Origin: Mucilaginibacter sp. OK268
Lineage (GTDB): Bacteria; Bacteroidota; Bacteroidia; Sphingobacteriales; Sphingobacteriaceae
DNA length: 64,000 nt
NCBI RefSeq assembly: GCF_900103125.1
Contig: NZ_FNJV01000008.1
Location: 1 to 64,000, forward strand
Direction: 5' to 3'
The notes under the pieces are model-generated. The model worked only from the letters and a program-made list of their open reading frames with translations, was not told where the DNA came from and made no database searches. Numbering within the stretch: position 1 is the stretch's first letter; every line of letters starts with the position of its first letter. Both the position numbers and the translations under genes were made by a program. Shown here piece by piece: positions 34,557 through 42,809 of this stretch.

Positions 34557-36638
34557 ATGAAGAAGAAATACCTGCTGCTTTTGCTGCTGCAATTGTGTCT
34601 TTGCGGACATACGTTTGCGCAGTACCCAAAAATGACCAAACTCTTGTACGGCGTGGCTTATTATGATGAGTACATGCCCTATGAGCGACTGGATAAGGAC
34701 GTGCAAATGATGAAGGACTGCGGCATCAACGTGGTACGTATAGCCGAATCCACCTGGAGCACAGTGGAACCGCAGGATGGCATATTTGATTTTACCCATA
34801 TCGACCGGGTATTGAATGCCATGCACAAAGGCGGCATCAGCGTAATTATTGGTACACCTACTTATGCCGTGCCTACCTGGATGGTAAAAAAACATCCGGA
34901 AATATTGGCCATTACCCCATCGGGCCAAAACCAGTACGGGGCAAGGCAAAATATGGACATCACCAATACTGATTTTAAGTTTTATGCCAATCGTGTGATC
35001 CGGAAGATCATGGAGCATGTGAAGGATAACCCGGCTGTGATCGGTTACCAGGTGGATAACGAAACCAAATCATACGGCACATCAGGCCCTAATGTGCAGG
35101 CTTTGTTTGTAAAATACATGCAGGCCAAATACAAAACGCTGGATAATATCAATAAAATATTCGGTCTGGATTACTGGAGCAACCGCATCAACAACTGGGA
35201 CGATTTCCCATCGATGAACGGGACCATCAATGGCAGCCTGGCTGCTGAGTTTGCCAAATTTCAGCGGCAGCTGGTTACAGATTATATGGCCTGGCAGGCG
35301 GCCATTATCCGGGAATATAAACGCCCCGACCAGTTTATCACCCATAATTTTGATTTTGACTGGCGGGGTTACTCCTTTGGCATACAAACCGAGATCGACC
35401 ATTTTGCCGCGGCTAAGGCATTGGATATTGCCGGTGTTGATATTTATCATGCCAGTCAGGATAAGTTAACCGGCGCTGAAATTTCTTTCGGCGGCGATGT
35501 GGCACGTTCCATGAAGGGTGTTAAAAATTACCTGGTGATGGAAACCGAAGCACAAGGCTTTCCGCAATGGACACCTTACCCCGGGCAGCTCAGGCTGCAG
35601 GCTTTTAGTCACCTGGCATCAGGCGCCAACATGGTGGAGTACTGGCCATGGCATTCCATCCACAACTCGGCCGAAACTTATTGGAAAGGTTTGCTGAGCC
35701 ATGATTTTGAACCCAACCCGGTTTATGACGAAGCTAAAACCATTGGTAAGGATTTTGCCCGCTTAAGCCCGCAGCTCATCAACCTGAAAAAGAAAAGTGA
35801 GGTAGCCATCCTGTTCAGCAACGAGGCCCTGAGTGGTTTTAAAGCCTTTGGTTTTGGATGGGGCGTACACACCGGTTATAATGATGTATTGCGGCAATTT
35901 TACGATGGTCTTTACCACATGAACATCCCCTGTGATTTTGTTGACCCCAGCAGCTCAAGCATCGAAAATTATAAAGTGCTCATCGTGCCCCTGCTGTATG
36001 CCGCGCCCGATAGTTTGCTGCAGCGATTAAATCGTTTTGTAAAAAACGGCGGTCATATTATTTATACTTTTAAAAGCGGTTTCTCTGATGAAAATGTAAA
36101 AGTTCGCACCACGCACCAGCCCGGTATTATTGAGGAGGCCTGCGGAATTTACTACAGCCAGTTCACCGTACCCGAAAATGTATCGCTCAAAGGCGACCTG
36201 GGACTTAGCGCTGCTGATAAAAAGCTCAATACCTGGATGGAGCTGATCACCCCTACCACAGCCAAAGTACTGGCTTATTATGACCACCCGGTTTGGGGCA
36301 AATACGCAGCCATTACCGAAAACAATTATGGCAAAGGGATAGCTACTTATATAGGTTGCCTTACCACCAGCGCCGTGACCGATAAGCTCCTGGCCGACGC
36401 GGTTAAAAAAGCAGGCTTATGGAGTGAGGATCAACAGCTTTCGTTCCCTGTCATCACCAAATCAGGCATTAATCAAAAAGGAAAAACGGTTCACTATTAT
36501 TTCAACTATTCGGATAAAGAAACCCATTTCACGTATCCTTATAACAACGGTAAAGAGCTGTTATCTGGCAATAGTGTGAGTAAAAATACTGCTCTACAAT
36601 TAATGCCCTGGGATATGAAGATCATCGAGGTTAATTAG
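34557..36638 (+). CDS. Glycoside hydrolase family 42 beta-galactosidase, exported
   Basis: A 693-aa enzyme expected to hydrolyse beta-galactosides released from plant galactans. The start at 34557 (MKKKYLLLLLLQLCLCGHTF then AQ) gives a normal signal peptide; the 32-residue upstream extension is rejected. GH42 architecture: a TIM barrel starting LLYGVAYYDEYMPYERLDKD, the acid/base glutamate in YQVDNETKSYG, the nucleophile glutamate in YLVMETEAQGFPQW, a trimerisation domain around residues 415-610 and a C-terminal beta domain. It is divergent from GH43, suggesting joint use of arabinogalactan-type substrates (inference). Confidence 0.93.
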   Translation: MKKKYLLLLLLQLCLCGHTFAQYPKMTKLLYGVAYYDEYMPYERLDKDVQMMKDCGINVVRIAESTWSTVEPQDGIFDFTHIDRVLNAMHKGGISVIIGTPTYAVPTWMVKKHPEILAITPSGQNQYGARQNMDITNTDFKFYANRVIRKIMEHVKDNPAVIGYQVDNETKSYGTSGPNVQALFVKYMQAKYKTLDNINKIFGLDYWSNRINNWDDFPSMNGTINGSLAAEFAKFQRQLVTDYMAWQAAIIREYKRPDQFITHNFDFDWRGYSFGIQTEIDHFAAAKALDIAGVDIYHASQDKLTGAEISFGGDVARSMKGVKNYLVMETEAQGFPQWTPYPGQLRLQAFSHLASGANMVEYWPWHSIHNSAETYWKGLLSHDFEPNPVYDEAKTIGKDFARLSPQLINLKKKSEVAILFSNEALSGFKAFGFGWGVHTGYNDVLRQFYDGLYHMNIPCDFVDPSSSSIENYKVLIVPLLYAAPDSLLQRLNRFVKNGGHIIYTFKSGFSDENVKVRTTHQPGIIEEACGIYYSQFTVPENVSLKGDLGLSAADKKLNTWMELITPTTAKVLAYYDHPVWGKYAAITENNYGKGIATYIGCLTTSAVTDKLLADAVKKAGLWSEDQQLSFPVITKSGINQKGKTVHYYFNYSDKETHFTYPYNNGKELLSGNSVSKNTALQLMPWDMKIIEVN

Positions 36639-36642
36639 AGGA

Positions 36643-36716
36643 TGTCACCCTGAGCTCCGTCGAAGGGTCGAGCGCAGAGGCCTGCCCACCATGCTTCGAC
36701 GAAGCTCAGTATGACA
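36643..36716. repeat. 74-bp repeat, TGTCACCCTGAG family, copy 1
   Basis: It begins TGTCACCCTGAGCTCCGTCG and ends AGCTCAGTATGACA. The reverse complement of 62238-62311 is the same length and is identical over the first 51 bases. Confidence 0.9.
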
Positions 36717-36784
36717 CCCTTTTTAGCAATGTCTACTCATGGGCTATTAGCCTCCCGTGGGAAGGGAACCGAAAGATACCAAAT

Positions 36785-37525
36785 CTAAGCCGCAGAATCT
36801 CTTGGGGCATTTTGTTTATCCTTTTGCTGATATAATTTTCTGAAAACCGCGGTGTGTAAAAATAAAATGGTTGCGGGCGCAAAAGCGGGAAACCAAACAA
36901 AGGGAAACACCGCCATTTCGCGAAGGTTCCCATTCGCGCCGGTAATAACCGCGATCACCAGCAGATCAATAATATCCATGATACCGAAGATGTTCCAGGC
37001 ATAAAGCGCAATTTTCCAGCCGGGCTTTTTCTTGGAAACCATTTTTGCTACCGGCCATGCCAAAATTGCGGTAATGATATCGCCCAGGCCGGCGAAAAGA
37101 GCAAATTTTGCCGGTAGCAGGTGATAGCCATAAATAATAATAAAAAATACGCCAAGGAGCCGGAATACGTGTACCGCGATCAACGATTCCAGTGTGATGG
37201 ACCGCAGCAATGTTTTAAATAAACCGGTATTGCCAATAAAGCCAAATAGGATGACCAATAAGGGCAGGCCACCCCAAACCATTGTTTTAGGCGGTAGAGA
37301 ATCGACATCGAGTACCCCTTTTAAAGCCAGCACCGAAACATAAAGGAGATAAACCAGGTAAAACCCCAGAATACCGATCTGAATATTTCTTGATTTCTGC
37401 AAGCTCATGCCCGCGTTGAGCGCGGCCTGCTTTACCGGTTGGGTGATGAAAAAAATGGAATAGAGAAAACCCGGAATAAATAGCACTATAGCCCAAAGGG
37501 GCATGCCTGATATGTAATTTGCCAT
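36785..37525 (-). CDS. Polytopic membrane protein, family not recognised
   Basis: A 246-aa protein with about seven membrane helices (for example WAIVLFIPGFLYSIFFI, IGILGFYLVYLLYVSVLAL, LESLIAVHVFRLLGVFFIIIY). The start at 37523-37525 (MANYISGMPLW) is preferred to an extension of nine residues. Conserved-looking polar positions inside helices (HVFRLLG, GLGDIITAILAWP, WNIFGIMDIIDLL) suggest a heme-, metal- or quinone-linked role, but this is only an impression. No partner gene is adjacent. Confidence 0.7.
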   Translation of the reverse strand: MANYISGMPLWAIVLFIPGFLYSIFFITQPVKQAALNAGMSLQKSRNIQIGILGFYLVYLLYVSVLALKGVLDVDSLPPKTMVWGGLPLLVILFGFIGNTGLFKTLLRSITLESLIAVHVFRLLGVFFIIIYGYHLLPAKFALFAGLGDIITAILAWPVAKMVSKKKPGWKIALYAWNIFGIMDIIDLLVIAVITGANGNLREMAVFPFVWFPAFAPATILFLHTAVFRKLYQQKDKQNAPRDSAA

Positions 37526-37621
37526 TGGATGTTTTTGTTTAATAAAAAACAAAGGAAAAGCAAATAGCCCGGCTTACACTTAGCAAATGGCAAGAAATAC
37601 ACAGCAGTTTTCGTTTACTCA

Positions 37622-37776
37622 GGGTCCTCTGCGAGAGACCCCGCTGTTCGAAGTCTCTGACTTCGAACGATTATGTCAGTAGTTTTCAACTACCGCGACA
37701 CAAAATTAAATGTTCTTATTCATTGCCTGTAGTCAAAGACTACAAGCATAGTTAATCCGAAGCCAGAGACTTCGGA
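37622..37776. repeat. Cluster of five small palindromes
   Basis: Five hairpins lie in 155 bp: GGGTC-GACCC (37622-37641), GTTCGAAGTC/GACTTCGAAC (37646-37668), GTAGTT/AACTAC (37679-37693), TGTAGTC/GACTACA (37728-37744) and TCCGAAG/CTTCGGA (37756-37776). Most are centred on GTC-N3-GAC or a variant. Confidence 0.8.
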
Positions 37777-37834
37777 CAGCAATGATAACATCCTCATTTG
37801 CACCACTACATTAAGCTTATTTGCATAGAACGCG

Positions 37835-37868
37835 AGGAGATTGCTTCGTCGTTCCTCCTCGCAATGAC
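37835..37868. repeat. CATTGCGAG-family right end only
   Basis: GAGATTGCTTCGTCG followed by TTCCTCCTCGCAATGAC, one half of the element, abutting the histidine kinase stop. Confidence 0.7.
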
Positions 37869-37878
37869 ATATTTATTA

Positions 37879-39591
37879 TTAAGCTACCCTTTTCAAAGTA
37901 AAGGCAAATCTGCTGCCTGCACCCAATTCGCTGTCTACCGCTATTTTACCAGATTGTGCTTCGATAAAATCTTTGGCGATGGCCAGGCCAAGGCCTGTGC
38001 CGGTTTGATCGGCGGTGGCATTGGGGACTTTAAAATAGCGTTCAAACAAACGCGACAGATACTGCTCTTCAATACCTTTACCATGATCCTGCACCGAAAA
38101 TTCGATCTCGTCGGTATGGCGTTTTTTCACCACCAGTTCTACTGTTGATTTTTCGTGGCTGTATTTGATGGCATTTGATAACAGGTTGATCAATACCCAG
38201 GTGGTTTTATCCAGATCGGCGTGCACATCGGGCAGGTTTTCATCACAGTCAACTTTAATATTCACCTGTTTCTGGTCGGCAATAAATTTGATGGCCTTTA
38301 CGGCATAATCTACAATATTTCTAGGGTGGGTTTTGCCAAAGTTAAGTTGCAGTTTACCGGTTTCTACCTGTGCCATATCCAGCAGTTCGCCGGTTATTTG
38401 CAGCAGGCGACGGGCATCTTCCTCAATATTTTCCAGCAGTTGCCTTTGCTCGGGATTTACATCACCAATACGTACATCCTCCAGTAACTTAAGGCTCATT
38501 TTGATAGACGATATCGGGGTTTTTAGCTCATGCGATATGGTGGCAATGAAATTGGTTTTGGCCTCATCCAACTGCTGGTATTCGGTAATATTTTTCAGAA
38601 TGATCACTTTGCCTATCACCCTGTCTTTACTGCTTACCGATAGCGACTCGCGGGAATAAAAACTCTCCCGGTTATCGGCAAATATTTTCAGTCTGGCCTG
38701 ATCATTCATCAGCAGGTTGCGCAGCAGGTCGTTTTCAATAGCCACATCGGGCGCGTAGCGGCCATTCAACTGATCGGCACTCATACCGATCAATGAGCAA
38801 GCTACCTCATTGGCAAATATGATGATCATTTTTTCGTCCAGACCCAAAATGGCATCGTGCATAGAATTGATGATGGTCTCGATCCGTTTTTTCTCAAAAA
38901 GGATACTAGCCAGGTTACTGTTCTCAAATTCATCCAGCTTGCGGGTCATATTGTTAAAGGCCTGCCCTAACTCGCCAAATTCGTCATCTGATTTAAAATG
39001 GATTTGCTGATGATAGTTACGGTTGGATACTTCTTTGATGCGGGCGGTAAGCTCCTTGAGTGGATTAGCTATATAACCCGGGAAATTAACCGCGAAACTA
39101 AAGGCCACCAGGAACAAAAACGCACCGCAAAACGCAACCAGTATGGTGGCACGGCTGGCTGTACCTTTGGCAATATCATTTTTATGAGCAATGGCGGTCA
39201 TGTTTAATTGCATAAACCCGTAAACCAATTGCCTTGCCTGCGCACGCAACGCGGGTAGTTTAGTAGCATCGTTGTTTACCAGTTTGATCCTTTCAAAAAC
39301 GGAGCGTAAAGAATCGGCCAGTTTACCTTCGCCGGGTTCGGTAATGTTATGCTCCTCCAGTGCCAGGTTGTTTTCAATTGTTTTTAATTGTGCCAGGCTA
39401 AGCGGCCCTCCATTGGCGTCTACTGCCGACAATATTTGCTGACCGTACTGCAATGATTTATAGTTATCTTTTAGAATAGCACCCGCATCGGCCGACAAGC
39501 GGTTGAGGAAATATACCGACAACGCGCAGCAGATGAATGATAGTACAAACAAAAAACCTATGCCTGTACGTAGTTTATTTTTAATGGTCAT
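37879..39591 (-). CDS. Sensor histidine kinase (HAMP-PAS-HisKA-HATPase), kdp-linked
   Basis: A 570-aa membrane kinase. TM1 at about 11-30 and TM2 at about 148-170 flank a helical periplasmic domain. A HAMP domain (LKELTARIKEVSNRNYHQQI) and a PAS domain (about 235-330, IINSMHDAILGLDEKMIIIF) follow. HisKA has the phospho-histidine in FIATISHELKTPISS. HATPase_c has NLLSNAIKYS, DHGKGIEEQYLSRLFERY and GTGLGLAIAK. It begins 1 bp after the stop of the stand-alone KdpD sensor gene, so the two likely act together as a split KdpD. No response regulator follows. Confidence 0.93.
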   Translation of the reverse strand: MTIKNKLRTGIGFLFVLSFICCALSVYFLNRLSADAGAILKDNYKSLQYGQQILSAVDANGGPLSLAQLKTIENNLALEEHNITEPGEGKLADSLRSVFERIKLVNNDATKLPALRAQARQLVYGFMQLNMTAIAHKNDIAKGTASRATILVAFCGAFLFLVAFSFAVNFPGYIANPLKELTARIKEVSNRNYHQQIHFKSDDEFGELGQAFNNMTRKLDEFENSNLASILFEKKRIETIINSMHDAILGLDEKMIIIFANEVACSLIGMSADQLNGRYAPDVAIENDLLRNLLMNDQARLKIFADNRESFYSRESLSVSSKDRVIGKVIILKNITEYQQLDEAKTNFIATISHELKTPISSIKMSLKLLEDVRIGDVNPEQRQLLENIEEDARRLLQITGELLDMAQVETGKLQLNFGKTHPRNIVDYAVKAIKFIADQKQVNIKVDCDENLPDVHADLDKTTWVLINLLSNAIKYSHEKSTVELVVKKRHTDEIEFSVQDHGKGIEEQYLSRLFERYFKVPNATADQTGTGLGLAIAKDFIEAQSGKIAVDSELGAGSRFAFTLKRVA

Positions 39592-39592
39592 G

Positions 39593-40723
39593 TTATGATA
39601 GTATTACAAGGTCAATATCTGTTTTAGACATTTTATTCAGCAACTGGGTAAACACCGCCGTTTTCATGATCACCTGGTAAAATTTAAACCTCGGTTTACC
39701 AATACAAATGGTAGTGATGTCGTATTTTTCGGCTGTTTCCCAAATGGCTTTAGCTATATGGTCGTTTTTTACTTTAAGTACTTCGCCGCCCAACTGTGTA
39801 GCCAGTTTCATATTGTTGATGAGATGACGCTGCGATGCCAGGTTTATTTTATCGCTGCTTTCGCGCGAGGTTTGTACATACAGCACATACCATTTGGAAC
39901 GATAGTATGACGACAGCCTGGCCGTTTTACGGATAATTATTTTGGCCGATGCATCATTGGTACTGATGCAGGCCAAAAACAATTCGGGTCGCAGCTTGAT
40001 ATTTTTGGGTATCTCGATATCAATTTTCCGTTCTACCTGGTGGGCCACTTCGCGCAGGGCCAGCTCCCGCAGCTGCAAGATCCGCTCGGCCTGGAAAAAG
40101 TTACTGAGTGCCAGCGGTACTTTCTTTTCATCATATATCTTACCCTCCTTTAAACGGTCAATCAGCTCATCAGCAGTTAAGTCGATATTCACTACCTCAT
40201 CGGCCATTTGCAAAACCTTGTCGGGGATGCGCTCACCGATGGTTGCCCCGGTAATACGCTGCACTTCCTCGTTCAGGCTTTCCATATGCTGGATGTTCAC
40301 CGCGCTGATCACATTGATGCCCGCGTTCAGGATCTGCATTACATCCTGCCAGCGTTTTTCGTTGCTGCTGCCTTCAATATTGGTATGGGCCAGCTCATCA
40401 ACTATCACCACTTCGGGACGCAGGCTGATGATGGCTTTCAGGTCCATCTCTTCCAGCTCCTTACCTTTATAAAATAATTTACGGCGGGGTATTACCGGCA
40501 AGCCTTCCAGCTGCGCTACGGTTTCCTTACGACCGTGAGTTTCAATATAGCCTATTTTAACATCGATGCCATTACGTAACAGGGCCTGGGCCTCCAGCAG
40601 CATGCGGTAGGTTTTACCCACACCCGCGCTCATGCCTATGTAAACCTTAAATTTACCCCTCCGCGAACGTTTAATCAGTTCCAGGAAATGCTCAACAGAC
40701 TGCTCTTTATTTTCTTCGCTCAT
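39593..40723 (-). CDS. kdpD: KdpD N-terminal sensor module, stand-alone
   Basis: A 376-aa cytoplasmic protein equal to the N-terminal part of KdpD. The KdpD domain (about 20-230) carries the Walker-A-like GMSAGVGKTYRMLLEA and KIGYIETHGRKETVAQLEGL. A universal-stress-protein-like domain (about 250-376) carries the C-di-AMP/nucleotide-binding type segment CISTNDASAKIIIRKTARL. The four membrane helices and kinase core of full KdpD are missing; the kinase is encoded by the next gene. It is expected to gauge potassium or turgor status for control of the kdp operon. Confidence 0.92.
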   Translation of the reverse strand: MSEENKEQSVEHFLELIKRSRRGKFKVYIGMSAGVGKTYRMLLEAQALLRNGIDVKIGYIETHGRKETVAQLEGLPVIPRRKLFYKGKELEEMDLKAIISLRPEVVIVDELAHTNIEGSSNEKRWQDVMQILNAGINVISAVNIQHMESLNEEVQRITGATIGERIPDKVLQMADEVVNIDLTADELIDRLKEGKIYDEKKVPLALSNFFQAERILQLRELALREVAHQVERKIDIEIPKNIKLRPELFLACISTNDASAKIIIRKTARLSSYYRSKWYVLYVQTSRESSDKINLASQRHLINNMKLATQLGGEVLKVKNDHIAKAIWETAEKYDITTICIGKPRFKFYQVIMKTAVFTQLLNKMSKTDIDLVILS

Positions 40724-40889
40724 GATGTGATGAACTATTTTTCAAATTCATTTTATCGTTATTATATAAATGTATTAAAACTAATAAAAGGAGATTCCGA
40801 AAAATCCCCTTTTATAGTATGAATGTTCGTCAACCAAACTTATAATTAACAACCAAACATTAATTATAAAAAACAATCATACATATCTT

Positions 40890-40975
40890 CACCTCTCCTA
40901 AATCCTCTCCAAAGGAGAGGACTTTAACTTCATTTTTTTAAAAGCCCTCTCCTTTGGAGAGGGTTGGGTGAGGTT
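40890..40975. repeat. Word-type inverted repeat (CTCTCCAAAGGAGAG)
   Basis: The self-palindromic word CTCTCC-AAA-GGAGAG occurs twice in inverted arrangement, flanked by CACCTCTCC and GGTGAGGTTA. It overlaps the end of the porin gene and could act as its terminator. Confidence 0.75.
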
Positions 40976-42014
40976 AAAAAGCGTAAACCGCTGCCAAAAC
41001 AAATTGCGAGGCAGTTTTTGTGGGGTCGCCCGACCGATTTGTAAATGCTTCGGCCGATCCGCCATCAAGCCGCACTTCCGGTATTAACGATAACGGGCCT
41101 GCTTTAATATTGGCTGTAAACGTTACCGCGGTTACATGTTCACCAGGTGCCGGACCAGCTAAGGTCAGGTCGCCGGTTTTTGTTTTAAAATATTCGCCCC
41201 TTAAACCCAGGCTTACATTTTTGGTCACCGCGTATTGCGGGTACAGCGCCACACCGGTAAATCCACCGGTTATGCCGTTGTTCGCTTTATAATCGGCGGC
41301 GTTAAGTCCCAGTTTAAAAGCATCTGTGATCTGGTAAGCCGTGGTCAGGTCGAACTCCGTTCCCGAAGTTTTACCGGTGATCACATTTAAATAAGCCGTC
41401 CAGCCTTTTACGGGCACTATGGTTAACTGCGCGCCAAAGTTATTTACACTATTGGCCGATTTATAGGCGTTCCACTGATCGTTAAACACACCTGCCATCA
41501 GGCTCACTTTATCGGTGAATGCATAAGCAGCCTTAAAGCCGGCATTCTGAAACGGGCCGTTGGTGAACAGGTACGAGGTGGAATAGTTAAAATTCCCCGT
41601 TGGGCTGATCACTTCGTAGCCTATAAAGGTAGCCATATAACCACCGGTTAGTACCAGTTTATCGGTTACGTCATAAGCTATGTAAAGGTTTTGGATATGG
41701 AACGAATTATTATTTGCTCCGGCGTTAGGGATGGATTGTTCTTGCCCCCGCGGACCAAAAGATAACTCGCCAACAAATGCTGCTTTTCCTACTTTTTTCT
41801 TCAGTCCCAGATCTATCATCCCAATGGATACAGAGTTTTGATCGGTAGCGAAGCTGGTTGGTATATTGCTTTTTCGGCCGGAGAAATCGTATTTATAATA
41901 AGTATCTACCGAGCCGGATATCACTAGTGGCGGATCTGTTTTAGTACTGTCCTGGGCTTTTGCCGCCAGGCCGGTTATTAAAATAATTGCAGGTATGAAT
42001 AGTAAGGATTTCAT
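40974..42014 (-). CDS. Outer-membrane porin (BBP2-like beta-barrel), kdp-linked
   Basis: A 346-aa protein with a signal peptide ending LAAKAQ and alternating beta-strand pattern throughout (YYKYDF, AFVGELSFGPRG, LVLTGGYMATFIGYE, FVLAAVYAF). It ends in an aromatic residue, as expected for BAM substrates. It resembles the Bacteroidota BBP2-like porins. It lies between kdpC and kdpD on the same strand, 109 bp after kdpC, so it may supply potassium or another solute across the outer membrane under potassium limitation (inference from context). Confidence 0.82.
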   Translation of the reverse strand: MKSLLFIPAIILITGLAAKAQDSTKTDPPLVISGSVDTYYKYDFSGRKSNIPTSFATDQNSVSIGMIDLGLKKKVGKAAFVGELSFGPRGQEQSIPNAGANNNSFHIQNLYIAYDVTDKLVLTGGYMATFIGYEVISPTGNFNYSTSYLFTNGPFQNAGFKAAYAFTDKVSLMAGVFNDQWNAYKSANSVNNFGAQLTIVPVKGWTAYLNVITGKTSGTEFDLTTAYQITDAFKLGLNAADYKANNGITGGFTGVALYPQYAVTKNVSLGLRGEYFKTKTGDLTLAGPAPGEHVTAVTFTANIKAGPLSLIPEVRLDGGSAEAFTNRSGDPTKTASQFVLAAVYAF

Positions 42015-42123
42015 TTAGTATGGTATAATTTGGTTTTGATTGGGTTGTGCAATGGCGGGGATGTGTTTGTTGCAGTAAACACACCCCTCCACCCCTCTCA
42101 TGAGGAAAATCGCACAGCCCCGG

Positions 42124-42690
42124 TTATTTTTTTAGCTCTTCTAAAGCTATATTCAGTTTAAGCACATTTACTTTGCTTGGACCAAACAGGCCAAACATTG
42201 GTTTTTCGGTATGTTCATCAACCAGTTTGGTTAACTGATCGGCAGATAAACCACGGGCTTTGGCCACACGGGCTACCTGTACCTGTGCACCGGCAGGTGA
42301 AATATCAGGATCTAAACCACTGCCCGATGCGGTAACCATTTCGACAGGGATCTGCGCACGGGTTACGCCTGGGTTATGTTTTAAGAAATCCTCAATGCGT
42401 TTTTCAACGTCTTTCAGGTAATCAGGATTTGAGGGACCTTTATTTGAACCTCCAGATCCGGCGGCATTATAATCAACCGCAGATGGGCGGCCCCAGAAGT
42501 ATTCGTCTTTAGTGAATTTCTGGCCTTCCAATGCGTAGCCTACTACACGGCCTTTGTAGGTTAAAGTTTCGCCATCACCATGGCCGGGGGTTAATTTACC
42601 TACACCGGCAATAGCCAGTGGATATATGCCTGCAGTTATCACGATCAAAATGAGCGTTAACTTTAATGAGGGCAACAAATATGTTTTCAT
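42124..42690 (-). CDS. kdpC: Potassium-transporting ATPase subunit C
   Basis: A 188-aa single-pass subunit that stabilises the KdpFABC complex. One N-terminal membrane helix (LTLILIVITAGIYPLAIAGVG) is followed by periplasmic-type motifs YFWGRPSAVDYNAAGSGGSN, SGLDPDISPAGAQVQVARVA and FGPSKVNVLKLN, all typical of KdpC. It is downstream of kdpB, separated by 119 bp that contain a word-type inverted repeat rather than the usual tight junction. Confidence 0.97.
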   Translation of the reverse strand: MKTYLLPSLKLTLILIVITAGIYPLAIAGVGKLTPGHGDGETLTYKGRVVGYALEGQKFTKDEYFWGRPSAVDYNAAGSGGSNKGPSNPDYLKDVEKRIEDFLKHNPGVTRAQIPVEMVTASGSGLDPDISPAGAQVQVARVAKARGLSADQLTKLVDEHTEKPMFGLFGPSKVNVLKLNIALEELKK

Positions 42691-42809
42691 CGTTTTAAAA
42701 TTAGATTTGAGATATGAGATTTGAGACGTGAGATTTTTAATTTGAGAAGTGGGATTTTGACTTTTTTTATTTTCGTCTCATATCTCACGTCTCATATCTC
42801 ACATCTGAT
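42691..42809. repeat. Word-type inverted repeat between kdpB and kdpC
   Basis: GATTTGAGATATGAGATTTGAG and GACGTGAGATTT words on the left are complemented by GTCTCATATCTCACGTCTCA and ATCTCACATC on the right. It sits inside the operon and could form a strong stem in the mRNA. Confidence 0.8.

Noticed and set aside
37622..37776. Possible CRISPR array
   Set aside because: The repeated units are different palindromes, not identical repeats with regular spacers, and no cas genes are present.
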